The notes beneath the pieces were generated by a model. The model worked only from the letters and a program-made list of their open reading frames with translations, was not told the origin of the DNA and made no database searches. The translations under genes were made by a program, and so were the position numbers. DNA of 64,000 bases, taken from positions 1-64,000 of the forward strand of contig JBDKER010000019.1 of the NCBI GenBank assembly GCA_039795165.1, given 5' to 3'. Origin of the DNA: V1-33 sp039795165 (lineage in GTDB: Bacteria > Verrucomicrobiota > Verrucomicrobiia > Verrucomicrobiales > V1-33). Of this stretch, positions 43,369 through 51,884 are shown one piece after another (positions within the stretch are counted from its first letter, which is position 1; each line of letters begins with the position of its first letter).

Positions 43369-45135
43369 ATGAACAAGGTCGGATTTCCCTCGTTTCCCTT
43401 CCTCTCGGCATTGGCTGCTGCTGCTGCCGTTTTCACTTCCTGCGACCGACCCAAGCAAGCGACGCCGTCGGCAGCCACCAGTGTCTCCCCTGCCCCGGCG
43501 CTTGCCGACACGATCTATCATAGTGGGACCATCGTGACGGTGGCCGGGGACCGACCTGAAACAGTGGAAGCGCTCGCCGCCACGCAGGGCCGCATCACGT
43601 TCACGGGCAGTGTCGCCGATGCCATGAGCCGGAAGGGCCCGGACACGAAGGTGGTCGACCTTGGCGGCCAGACCCTCCTGCCTGGGTTTCTTGACGGTCA
43701 CGGGCATTACATCAATTCGCTCGCGGTCGCCAGCCAATGCTGCGTCTATCCTCCGCCCTCGGGCGTGGGCAAGGACGTCCCCGGAATCGTGGCGGCGCTC
43801 AAGGAATTCGCCGCGGCACGCCAGATTCCCAAGGGATCGTTCATCATGGCCTACGGCTACGATGATTCCGTGATGCCCAACGGTCGGCTCCTCAACCGGG
43901 ACGACCTCGACGAGGCATTCCCTGACCATCCGGTGCGGGTCGATCACGTGTCGATGCACGGGGCCGTCCTCAATACTCTTGCCATGAAGCATTACGGCAT
44001 CAGTGCGGCCACGGCCACCCCGCCGGGTGGTGTTATCGTCCGCAAGCCGGGCACGGAGGAACCATGGGGCCTCATCATGGAAACCGCCTTCCTGCCGATC
44101 TTCGAGAAGACGGAACCCTTGAGCCCGGAGGCGGAAATCGCCTCCACGAAGGCCGGGCAACTCCTCTATGCGGCCGCGGGCATCACCACGGCGCAGGAAG
44201 GAGCCACCCACCTTCCCCAACTGCGGACGCTCAAGCGCGCGGCCGCCGCCGGTGCCCACATCATCGACGTCGTCACCTACCCCTTCATCACCGACCTCGA
44301 CAAAACCCTCGCGGAATTCCCAAAGGACACATGGGGAAGCTACCAGCAGCGGCTCAAAATCGGCGGCGTCAAAATCACCATCGATGGCTCGCCCCAGGGC
44401 CGCACCGCCTTCTTCACCACTCCCTACCTGACCGGCGGACCCGGCGGCGAAACCGACTGGAAGGGCGAACCAACCTTCCCGCAGCCGCTCATCAATGGCA
44501 TGGTCCGCAAGGTCTATCAGATGGACGTTCCCCTCATCCTGCATTGCAATGGAGATGCCGCCATCGACGCGTTCCTGGAAGCCTATACAGCTGCCCGCGG
44601 TAACGATTTCTCCCGGCCATGGAACGTGACTACCATCCACACGCAGTTTCTGCGGCGCGATCAGATTCCGGCCTTTGTCAAATACCGCATCCGTCCGTCC
44701 TTCTACACCCTGCATACCTTCTACTTCGCCGACGCCCACATCGCCAACCGTGGCCCGGAACAGGCAGGCTACATCAGCCCGATGCGCGACGCCATCGACG
44801 CCGGCCTGCGCCCGACCAATCATACCGATTTCGTGGTCGCTCCGCTCGATCAGATGATGATGCTCCATTCGGCGGTCAACCGCACGGCCCGCAGCGGTGC
44901 CGCCATCGGACCGGATCAGCGCATTTCTCCGTTCGAAGGCCTCCGCTCCATGACCATCTGGGCGGCCGAGCAATACGGCGAGGAAGCCTCCAAGGGATCT
45001 CTCGAACCCGGGAAGCTGGCCGACCTCGTGATTCTCGACAAAAACCCGCTGACGGTCGATCCAACCACTATCCGGGACATCCGCGTCATGCAGACGATCA
45101 AGGAAAATGTCCCCATCTGGACCCGGGAAAAATAG
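43369..45135 (+). CDS. Amidohydrolase family 3 (YtcJ-like) lipoprotein
   Basis: The 588-residue protein starts with a signal peptide ending in a lipobox-like FTSC, so it is probably a surface or periplasmic lipoprotein. The metal-dependent hydrolase motif GFLDGHGHYINS is at residues of about 110-120, with conserved blocks VDHVSMHGAVLNTLAM and LGPTNHTDF-like PTNHTDFVVAPLDQ later. The C-terminal block KGSLEPGKLADLVILDKNPL is the hallmark tail of amidohydrolase family 3. It resembles the YtcJ/exoenzyme-like hydrolases; substrate unknown. The ATG at 43369 is chosen over 43357 because it starts the signal peptide. It starts 33 bases after ftsK. Confidence 0.85.
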   Translation: MNKVGFPSFPFLSALAAAAAVFTSCDRPKQATPSAATSVSPAPALADTIYHSGTIVTVAGDRPETVEALAATQGRITFTGSVADAMSRKGPDTKVVDLGGQTLLPGFLDGHGHYINSLAVASQCCVYPPPSGVGKDVPGIVAALKEFAAARQIPKGSFIMAYGYDDSVMPNGRLLNRDDLDEAFPDHPVRVDHVSMHGAVLNTLAMKHYGISAATATPPGGVIVRKPGTEEPWGLIMETAFLPIFEKTEPLSPEAEIASTKAGQLLYAAAGITTAQEGATHLPQLRTLKRAAAAGAHIIDVVTYPFITDLDKTLAEFPKDTWGSYQQRLKIGGVKITIDGSPQGRTAFFTTPYLTGGPGGETDWKGEPTFPQPLINGMVRKVYQMDVPLILHCNGDAAIDAFLEAYTAARGNDFSRPWNVTTIHTQFLRRDQIPAFVKYRIRPSFYTLHTFYFADAHIANRGPEQAGYISPMRDAIDAGLRPTNHTDFVVAPLDQMMMLHSAVNRTARSGAAIGPDQRISPFEGLRSMTIWAAEQYGEEASKGSLEPGKLADLVILDKNPLTVDPTTIRDIRVMQTIKENVPIWTREK

Positions 45136-45204
45136 CGGGCCGCCGCCTTATTTTTGCCGGACGGAACGATCAGACGGGCCAACAGCCAACGTATCTGTGG
45201 GGCC

Positions 45205-47844
45205 ATGCCGTCCCGGATTCCCCTGCTGCTGACCTTCTGCCTCGCTGCCTTCACGCGGACACCGGCTGGGGAAAATCCATGGTGGTCACTCCAGCCACTG
45301 CCCGCAGCACCGGCTGCCATCGCCGGCCATCCTATCGATTTCCACATTGAGGCCGCCCTCTCGGCCAAGGGCATCAAGCCAGTGGACCCAGCGACCGCCC
45401 GGACCCTCGTGCGACGTCTCACGTTTGATCTGACAGGACTGCCGCCGTCGCCGGAGGAAGCGGATGCCTTTGTGGCGGCCTCAGTGGTCGATCCGGAAAA
45501 GGCATGGCAGGAACTGACGGAGCGATTGCTCGCGAGTCCGCATTACGGGGAACGCTGGGCCCGGCATTGGCTGGACGTGGTGCACTACGGCGACACCCAT
45601 GGCTACGACAAGGACCAGCCGCGCCCGCATGCATGGCCGTACCGCGATTATGTCATCCGCGCCTTTCAGGAAGACAAACCATACGCCCGGTTCGTGGAGG
45701 AACAGATTGCCGGCGATGTCCTCTTCCCGGGCACACGCGACGGCATCGAGGCCCTCGGCTTCATCTCGGCAGGACCATGGGACTTCATCGGTCACGCCGA
45801 AGTCCCGGAGGAAAAAACCGACGGCATGATCGCCCGCCACCTCGACCGCGATGACATGGTCGCCAATACCATGAATACCTTCACGTCAGTCACGGTGCAC
45901 TGCGCACAGTGCCATGACCACAAGTTCGATCCAGTCAGCGCCGAGGATTACTACTCGCTCCAGGCGGTCTTTGCCGCGGTTGACCGCGCCGACCGGGCGT
46001 ACGATGCGGACAATGAGGTGGCGCAGCGCCGCACCGTCCTGACCGCGGAACTGAAGGCAGCGCAGTCGCAGGCCGATGCCCTGCGCGCCACGGCCTCGGA
46101 ACGATCCGGAGGGAAACTGCCGGAACTCGATGCGAAAATTGCCGCGGCCCGTCAGCCATCGGCGCAGCTTTCCCAGCAGAATGGCTGGCACTCGGCCATC
46201 GAAACCCGCAGCGACATTGCCAAATGGGTGCAGGTCGACCTCGGAGCCCCGCGCCGCTTCACGAAGGTTTCGCTCCGGCCCTGCCACGACGACTTCAATG
46301 GCATCGGCAACGGCTTCGGCTTCCCGGTCCGCTTCCGCATCGAGGCGGCCAACGACCCGGATTTCCAGTCGGATGTCCATGTCCTCCGCGACGAAACCGC
46401 GGCTGATTTTCCAAATCCCGCCCTCGCCGCGGTCAGTGCAGACCATTCCACGGAAGCCCGCTACATCCGGGTCACGGCAGTGAAACTGGCACCACGGCAG
46501 AACGATTACATTTTCTCCCTGGCCGAACTCGAAGTGCGCGATGGCGACGGCAGAAACATGGCGGCGGGCGCGCCAGTGTCGTCGCTCGACAGCATTGAAG
46601 CCCCGGTCCGCTGGCAACGCACAAACCTCACGGACCGCTGGTACCCAGGCGTGGATCACAAGGCACTGGCGGCCCCGGATGGCGAAATCTCCCGCATGGA
46701 AGCGGAACGCGACGCCCTTCTCACCTTGACCCTCGGACCGCACGACGCCGCGGCATGGAACCGTGCCGAATCAGCCCGCCAGCAGGCCACCGCCGGACTG
46801 GAGGCCCTGCCTGCACAGTCCAAGGTCTACTGCGGCACGGTTCATCACGGCAGCGGGGCCTTCCGCGGCACCGGGGGCAAACCGCGCGCCATTCACGTGC
46901 TTTCCCGTGGCGATGTGAAACGCCGGCTCGCTCCCGCCAGCCCAGGTGCCCTGTCCTGCCTCCCCGGTCTCCCCAGCCGCTTTCAGCTTCCCGCCGACGC
47001 TTCGGAAGGCGACCGCCGCGCCGCCCTCGCCCGCTGGATCACGGACCCTCGCAATCCGCTCACATGGCGCAGCATCGTCAACCGCATCTGGCAATACCAC
47101 TTTGGCCAGGGCCTCGTCGCCACCCCATCGGACTTCGGCCGCATGGGCGAACTGCCTTCGCACCCGGAACTCCTCGACTGGCTGGCCACATGGTTCCGCA
47201 ATTCTGGCGGTTCCCTCAAATCACTCCACCGCCTCATCGTTTCCTCGCAGGCCTACCGCCGGGCATCGGATTACCACGATGCCCCAGCCACCGACCCGGA
47301 AAACCGTCTGCTCTGGCGCATGCCGCGCCGCAAACTCGAAGCGGAAGCGCTCCGCGATGGCATGCTCGCGGTTTCCGGTCTCCTCGACCGATCCCTCGGC
47401 GGCCCGGCCTTTCAGGATTTCGTGGTCCTCCACCCGGAACATTCGCCGCATTACGAATACCACCTCGCCGACCTCGCCAATCCCGCCCTGCACCGGCGCT
47501 CGGTCTACCGCTTCCTCGTCCGCAGCAAACCCCAGCCATGGATGGCCACCATGGACTGCGCCGACCCATCCCTGCTCGTCGAAAAACGCACCCAGACCAT
47601 CACGCCTCTCCAGTCGCTCGCCCAACTCAACAACCAACTCACCCTCGTCGCCGCCAGCGCCCTCGCGAGACGCCTCCCGCAGGAATCTCCACAGCTGGCC
47701 ATGGCCACCGCGTTCCGCCTCGCCCTCCAGCGCGACCCGGCTCCGGACGAACTGGCAGACCTGACCGCCTACGCCGAGCGCCACGGCCTGCCCCATGCCT
47801 GCCGCGCGATTCTCAATCTCAACGAATTCTGCTTCGTTGACTGA
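45205..47844 (+). CDS. DUF1549/DUF1553 PSCyt-type secreted protein with discoidin-like insert
   Basis: The 879-residue protein has an N-terminal signal peptide and no cytochrome-c domain before it, unlike many relatives. It begins with the DUF1549 region (RLTFDLTGLPPSPEEADAF) and a CxxCH-like VHCAQCHDHKFDP. A lectin/F5-8C-like insert follows near residues 330-440 (SDIAKWVQVDLGAPRRFTKV). The DUF1553 domain follows, with RWITDPRNPLTWRSIVNRIW, FGQGLVATPSDFG, and the C-terminal block TMDCADPSLLVEKRTQTITPL. It is found beside DUF1501 proteins in Planctomycetes and Verrucomicrobia and is thought to take part in polysaccharide use or redox work at the cell surface. The ATG at 45205 is chosen. Confidence 0.88.
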   Translation: MPSRIPLLLTFCLAAFTRTPAGENPWWSLQPLPAAPAAIAGHPIDFHIEAALSAKGIKPVDPATARTLVRRLTFDLTGLPPSPEEADAFVAASVVDPEKAWQELTERLLASPHYGERWARHWLDVVHYGDTHGYDKDQPRPHAWPYRDYVIRAFQEDKPYARFVEEQIAGDVLFPGTRDGIEALGFISAGPWDFIGHAEVPEEKTDGMIARHLDRDDMVANTMNTFTSVTVHCAQCHDHKFDPVSAEDYYSLQAVFAAVDRADRAYDADNEVAQRRTVLTAELKAAQSQADALRATASERSGGKLPELDAKIAAARQPSAQLSQQNGWHSAIETRSDIAKWVQVDLGAPRRFTKVSLRPCHDDFNGIGNGFGFPVRFRIEAANDPDFQSDVHVLRDETAADFPNPALAAVSADHSTEARYIRVTAVKLAPRQNDYIFSLAELEVRDGDGRNMAAGAPVSSLDSIEAPVRWQRTNLTDRWYPGVDHKALAAPDGEISRMEAERDALLTLTLGPHDAAAWNRAESARQQATAGLEALPAQSKVYCGTVHHGSGAFRGTGGKPRAIHVLSRGDVKRRLAPASPGALSCLPGLPSRFQLPADASEGDRRAALARWITDPRNPLTWRSIVNRIWQYHFGQGLVATPSDFGRMGELPSHPELLDWLATWFRNSGGSLKSLHRLIVSSQAYRRASDYHDAPATDPENRLLWRMPRRKLEAEALRDGMLAVSGLLDRSLGGPAFQDFVVLHPEHSPHYEYHLADLANPALHRRSVYRFLVRSKPQPWMATMDCADPSLLVEKRTQTITPLQSLAQLNNQLTLVAASALARRLPQESPQLAMATAFRLALQRDPAPDELADLTAYAERHGLPHACRAILNLNEFCFVD

Positions 47845-47861
47845 TCCCCTCCCGGAAACTC

Positions 47862-49295
47862 ATGCCGCTCAGCCGCCGCTCGCTTCTTCAGTCGTTTCCC
47901 GGCGTGGCCCTCGCCTCGCTCCTCAGCCGTGACCTGCCCGCGGCCGCCCTCGCAGCCCCGCACCGCCCGCCCAAGGCACGCCGCGTCGTCCAGTTCTTCA
48001 TGGCCGGAGCCGCCAGCCACATCGACCTCTTCGATTACAAACCGGAACTGCTGAAGCGTCACGGTCAGCCAAGCGATTTCGGCGAACGCGTCGAAGCCTT
48101 CCAGGATGGTCTCGGTCCATGGCTCCGCCCAATCTGGGAATTCAAGCCCTACGGGCAATCGGGCCGCCTCCTCAGCGAACCGGTCTCGGCCCTCGGCCCA
48201 ATCGCGGACGAACTCGCCTTCATCCACAACATGGTTGGAAAAACCGGCGTCCATAGCCAGGGTACCCTCCTGCAGACCACGGGATTCAACCGCCCGGGCT
48301 TCCCCAGCGCAGGCGCATGGGTCAGCTACGGCCTCGGCAGCATGAACGAAAACCTCCCGGCCTTCGTGGTCATTCCAGACCACCGCGGACTCGCTTCCAA
48401 TGGCACCAAGAACTGGGACGCCGCCTTCCTCCCAGCCCAGCACCAAGGCACCATCATCCAGCCAGACAGCGAAACCCCAGTCACCGACCTCTTCCCGGAC
48501 CGCCGCTCGGATTTCACGAGCCCAGCCGCCGAATCGGCAGCGCACCAACTCATGGCGTCGCTCAACCGCCAGCACGCCGGCCTCCGCAGCGGCGACGACC
48601 GACTCGACGCCCGCATCCGCAGCTACGAACTCGCCGCCCGCATGCAGCTCGCTGCCCCCGAAGCCCTCGACATCACAAAGGAATCCCCAGCCACCCGAGC
48701 CATGTACGGAATCCGCGACGACGTCCGCCACTGGCCAAAGGAAATCAATGACGGCGAGGAAATCGACGCCTTCGGCCGCAAATGCCTCGCCGCCCGCCGC
48801 CTCCTCGAACGCGGGGTCCGCTTCGTCCAGATCTGGAGCGGCAACGACAATGGCTTCCCCCGCCGGAACTGGGATTCCCACGAAGACGTGGAACGCGACC
48901 ACGGTCCCCTCGCCCGCGGCTTCGCCCACGGGGCCTCGGCCTTCCTGCGCGATCTCAAGCAACGCGGTCTCCTCGACGATACCATTGTGCTCTGGACCAC
49001 CGAATTCGGACGCATGCCCAGTTCCCAGGGGGGCCGCGGACGCGACCACAATCCCTTCTGCTTCACCAATTGGCTCTGCGGCGGCGGCATCCGCGGCGGC
49101 ACCACCCACGGCAGCAGCGACGAGTTCGGTTTCAAACCAGCCGACCGCTCGAACGTCACGGAAGTCTACGACGTCCACGCCACCATCCTCCACCTCCTCG
49201 GCATCGATCACGAACAACTCACCGTCCGAGCCGGCGGCGTCGACCGGCGGCTCACGGACGTCCACGGTCACGTCATCCGCAGCCTCCTCGCCTGA
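47862..49295 (+). CDS. DUF1501 (sulfatase-like) Tat-exported protein
   Basis: The 477-residue protein has a twin-arginine-type leader (MPLSRRSLLQSFPGVALASLL). It then shows VVQFFMAGAASHIDLFDYKP, FSPYG-like FKPYGQSGRLLSEP, AFIHNMVGKTGVHSQGTLLQ, and TTEFGRMPSSQGGRGRDHNP, all typical of DUF1501, a family with an alkaline-phosphatase/sulfatase-like fold. It starts 17 bases after the DUF1549/1553 gene and is its usual partner. The catalytic role is not established in the family. Confidence 0.9.
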   Translation: MPLSRRSLLQSFPGVALASLLSRDLPAAALAAPHRPPKARRVVQFFMAGAASHIDLFDYKPELLKRHGQPSDFGERVEAFQDGLGPWLRPIWEFKPYGQSGRLLSEPVSALGPIADELAFIHNMVGKTGVHSQGTLLQTTGFNRPGFPSAGAWVSYGLGSMNENLPAFVVIPDHRGLASNGTKNWDAAFLPAQHQGTIIQPDSETPVTDLFPDRRSDFTSPAAESAAHQLMASLNRQHAGLRSGDDRLDARIRSYELAARMQLAAPEALDITKESPATRAMYGIRDDVRHWPKEINDGEEIDAFGRKCLAARRLLERGVRFVQIWSGNDNGFPRRNWDSHEDVERDHGPLARGFAHGASAFLRDLKQRGLLDDTIVLWTTEFGRMPSSQGGRGRDHNPFCFTNWLCGGGIRGGTTHGSSDEFGFKPADRSNVTEVYDVHATILHLLGIDHEQLTVRAGGVDRRLTDVHGHVIRSLLA

Positions 49296-49403
49296 CCGCC
49301 ACCAGGCCGCGGCCCGCCTTGCCCGCTGCAAGCAGCCGGGAAAACCCGGGGTTGTCTTCCGCGCCCCGCAGCCCTACCCCATTTCCTCGCTCGTACCCCA
49401 ACC

Positions 49404-50135
49404 ATGGCCATCACCGAGAACTGGAACATCCGCAGCCGATCCCATGCCTGCCACCACACCGGCATCGCCTTCACCGAAGGCGAAGTCTTCTATACCGCCC
49501 TCTTCGATGAGCCACAGTCGGAAGAACTGATCCGGCGCGACTTCTCGCTCACCGCATGGGACGAAGCCCGCGCCGCCGCCACTCCGTTCTCGTTCTGGAA
49601 ATCCGTCTACGAAGCCCCCGTCTCCAACGCCAGACCGGAAGTCGTCGAAAAGGAAACCGCCGAAACCCTCCTCCGCCGCCTCATCGAGGAAGATAACCCG
49701 GGCACCGAAAATACCCGCTACATCCTCGCCGTCATGCTGGAACGGAAAAAACAACTCCGCCAGACCGCCACCCGCGAAACCGATGACGCCACCTTCCTCA
49801 TTTACGAACAACCAAAATCCGGCGAAGTCTACATCATCCGCGACCCGGAACTGAAACTCGACCAGGTCGAAGCCGTCCAGCGCGAGGTCTCCCTCATGCT
49901 CACCCCAAGAGCAGATGCTCCAGCAGATGCTCCAGCAGATGCTCCAGCAGATGCTCCAGCAGATGCTCCAGCAGATGCTCCCCCGGAACCACCGGCCCAA
50001 CCAACCGTAGCTTCCGAATCAGCAGAGGCAGCCAAGCCCACCGAGGAACCGTCCCACGAGGAAACTCCAGAGGAATTGCCCGCCGATTCCCCGGATGCCG
50101 CTGAACCCGAAACTTCACAGGAACCAACCGCATGA
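49404..50135 (+). CDS. Hypothetical protein with ADAP repeats
   Basis: The 243-residue protein starts MAITENWNIRSRSHACHHTG and has an unassigned globular N-terminal part of about 160 residues with FTEGEVFYTALFDEP and RYILAVMLERKKQLR motifs that recall a conserved hypothetical family seen in this phylum. The C-terminal 75 residues are disordered: six ADAP repeats followed by Pro-, Glu- and Ser-rich sequence. Its stop overlaps the nadA start as ATGA, so it is translated together with nadA, though a link to NAD synthesis is not shown. No signal peptide is apparent. Function unknown. Confidence 0.65.
   Translation: MAITENWNIRSRSHACHHTGIAFTEGEVFYTALFDEPQSEELIRRDFSLTAWDEARAAATPFSFWKSVYEAPVSNARPEVVEKETAETLLRRLIEEDNPGTENTRYILAVMLERKKQLRQTATRETDDATFLIYEQPKSGEVYIIRDPELKLDQVEAVQREVSLMLTPRADAPADAPADAPADAPADAPADAPPEPPAQPTVASESAEAAKPTEEPSHEETPEELPADSPDAAEPETSQEPTA
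49911..49982 (+). repeat. 12-base in-frame tandem repeat, 6 units (Ala-Asp-Ala-Pro)
   Basis: Six units of GCAGATGCTCCA (the last differing at its last base) encode (ADAP)6 in the C-terminal region of the hypothetical protein. DNA-level identity between units is near perfect, which suggests recent expansion and potential length variation. The unit size keeps the frame. Confidence 0.92.
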
Positions 50136-51073
50136 GCACTGCCACTTCGATCGACCTCCGCACGGAAATCCTCCGCCTCAAAAAGGAACGCAACGCGGTC
50201 ATTCTCGCGCACAATTACCAAAGCCGCGACATCCAGGAAGTGGCGGACTTTGTGGGCGATTCGCTGGGGCTTTCCTATCATGCCAAGGAGACGCCGGCTG
50301 ACGTGATTGCCTTCTGCGGGGTCCATTTCATGGCGGAGACGGCGAAGATTGTGAATCCCGAACGGATCGTGGTGCTTCCGGACAAGGATGCGGGATGTTC
50401 GCTCGAGCAGAGTTGCCCGGGTCCCGCCCTTGAGGAATACCTGCGCCGCCACGCGGACCGCAATTACTACGTGATCGCCTACATCAACTGCAGCGCGGAA
50501 GTAAAGGCGCTCAGCGACTGCATCTGCACCAGCGGCAATGCCGTCCGCATCGTCGAATCGGTCCCGGCCGACCGCAATATCCTCTTCGTTCCGGATGCGA
50601 ATCTGGGGTCGTGGGTCATGGAACAGACGGGCCGCAAAATGGACCTCTGGCAGGGGGCCTGCTACGTCCACGTGGAGTTCACACGCGACAGCATTCTCCG
50701 CATCAAGGAGCAGTTCCCGGATGCCCCGGTGGTCGCTCACCCGGAATGCACCTTCGCCGTCCGCCTCCTCGCCGATGAAGTCTGCAGCACGGAGAAAATG
50801 GTCCACTTCTGCCGCCGCCATCCGGCCCGCCAGTTCATCATTGCCACGGAAAGCGGCATGCTGCACCGCCTGCGCCGCGAATGCCCGGAAAAGGAATTCA
50901 TCGCCGGACCAACGCACCACTGCGCCTGTGCGGACTGCCGCTACATGAAGATGAACAGCATGGAGAAACTTATGCGCTGCCTGCGCGACCTCTCGCCGCA
51001 GGTGGTCCTTCCAGAAGATCTGCGGGCCCGTGCCGAAAAGCCTCTCCTGCGCATGCTCGAACTGTCCCGCTGA
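50132..51073 (+). CDS. nadA: Quinolinate synthase
   Basis: The 313-residue iron-sulfur enzyme condenses iminoaspartate and dihydroxyacetone phosphate to quinolinate in NAD synthesis. Conserved blocks are ILAHNYQSRDIQEVADFVGDS, FCGVHFMAETAKIVNP, DKDAGCSLEQSCP, YINCSAEVKALSDCICTSGNA, ECTFAVRLLADEV and THHCACADCRYMKMN. The conserved cysteines for the [4Fe-4S] cluster are present. The ATG at 50132 overlaps the previous stop. nadB and nadC are not in the window. Confidence 0.95.
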   Translation: MSTATSIDLRTEILRLKKERNAVILAHNYQSRDIQEVADFVGDSLGLSYHAKETPADVIAFCGVHFMAETAKIVNPERIVVLPDKDAGCSLEQSCPGPALEEYLRRHADRNYYVIAYINCSAEVKALSDCICTSGNAVRIVESVPADRNILFVPDANLGSWVMEQTGRKMDLWQGACYVHVEFTRDSILRIKEQFPDAPVVAHPECTFAVRLLADEVCSTEKMVHFCRRHPARQFIIATESGMLHRLRRECPEKEFIAGPTHHCACADCRYMKMNSMEKLMRCLRDLSPQVVLPEDLRARAEKPLLRMLELSR

Positions 51074-51074
51074 G

Positions 51075-51110
51075 CCCATTCCCCTGCCCATTCCCCTGCC
51101 CATTCCCATG
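51075..51110 (+). repeat. 12-base tandem repeat, 3 units, containing the M50 start codon
   Basis: CCCATTCCCCTG is repeated three times, the third reading CCCATTCCCATG so that its last three bases are the ATG chosen as the M50 protease start. It fills the short gap after nadA. Confidence 0.85.
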
Positions 51111-51884
51111 CTGCCTTCTTCCACTGGAGCGGAACCCCCGCCCGGATCGCTCTCGCTCGGCCGCTGGTTCGGCATCGATGTCTACCTCGAAGCTGCCATC
51201 CTGCTGCCGGTCGCCCTCATCGTGCTGCCCATCATGCAGCAGATTCCGGGATCAATGGGCCTCATCCTCGGGCTCCTCCTTTTCGTGATGCTCTTCGGCA
51301 GTGTCCTCCTGCACGAATTCGGTCACGCCCTCATGGCCCGCCGCTGCGGCGTCGGTACCCGCCGCATCTCTCTCGGCATGCTCGGCGGCGTCGCCCTCCT
51401 CGATGGCCCGTCGCCCACCGTGAAAGGCGATATCCTCATCACCATCGCAGGACCATTGGTCAATGTTGTCCTCTGGTTCCTCGCCGATACCGCCCTCGGT
51501 TTCGTGCGCCAGGCCGCCGTCAGCGGTGCCGGCTTCAGCGAATCAGGCATGCCGCTCAACGAATCCCTTTTCTTCACGGGTATGACGCTCGATCTCCTGC
51601 GCGACATCAACAAGGGACTCCTCTTCTTCAATCTCATCCCGGCCTTCCCCATGGACGGTGGCCGGCTCCTCTTCGGCCTGCTCCGCCTCAAATTGGAACC
51701 TCTCAAGGCCATGCTCATCACTCTCCGCGTGGCCACGGTCGCCGCAGGCCTCATGCTCGGCTACGCTGTCTGGCGCTTCACCAATGGCGGCGGCGGCATC
51801 ATCATGGGCTTCATCGCCTTCCAGATCCTCTCAGGCTCCCTCCTCAAAATCCGCTCGATCCGCGACGCGCTCAAGGCTCGCTGA
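51108..51884 (+). CDS. Site-2 protease family (M50) intramembrane metalloprotease
   Basis: The 258-residue protein is a compact rhomboid-like-topology zinc metalloprotease of the M50/S2P family with about six membrane helices. The zinc motif HEFGHALMARR lies near residue 70 and the second site NLIPAFPMDGGRLLFG near residue 177. Such proteases cut membrane proteins, such as anti-sigma factors. The start is taken at the ATG in the tandem repeat; an earlier in-frame start at 51030 would add a PIPLPIPLPIP peptide encoded by the repeat. The 3' end overlaps the histidine kinase gene by 14 bases on the opposite strand. Confidence 0.85.
   Translation: MLPSSTGAEPPPGSLSLGRWFGIDVYLEAAILLPVALIVLPIMQQIPGSMGLILGLLLFVMLFGSVLLHEFGHALMARRCGVGTRRISLGMLGGVALLDGPSPTVKGDILITIAGPLVNVVLWFLADTALGFVRQAAVSGAGFSESGMPLNESLFFTGMTLDLLRDINKGLLFFNLIPAFPMDGGRLLFGLLRLKLEPLKAMLITLRVATVAAGLMLGYAVWRFTNGGGGIIMGFIAFQILSGSLLKIRSIRDALKAR

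Noticed and set aside
42877..44973. Long minus-strand open frame across the end of ftsK and the amidohydrolase gene
   Set aside because: It is antisense to two well-supported genes and has no recognisable domain.
47769..49331. Long minus-strand open frame opposite the DUF1501 gene
   Set aside because: The DUF1501 product has clear family motifs and a Tat signal; the opposite frame is a composition shadow.
49336..49349. Short hairpin CCGGGAAAACCCGG after the DUF1501 gene as a terminator
   Set aside because: The stem is five base pairs and no T-tract follows, so termination is unlikely.
49911..49982. Possible CRISPR or regulatory repeat array
   Set aside because: The 12-base units are contiguous, without spacers, and encode ADAP inside a protein.
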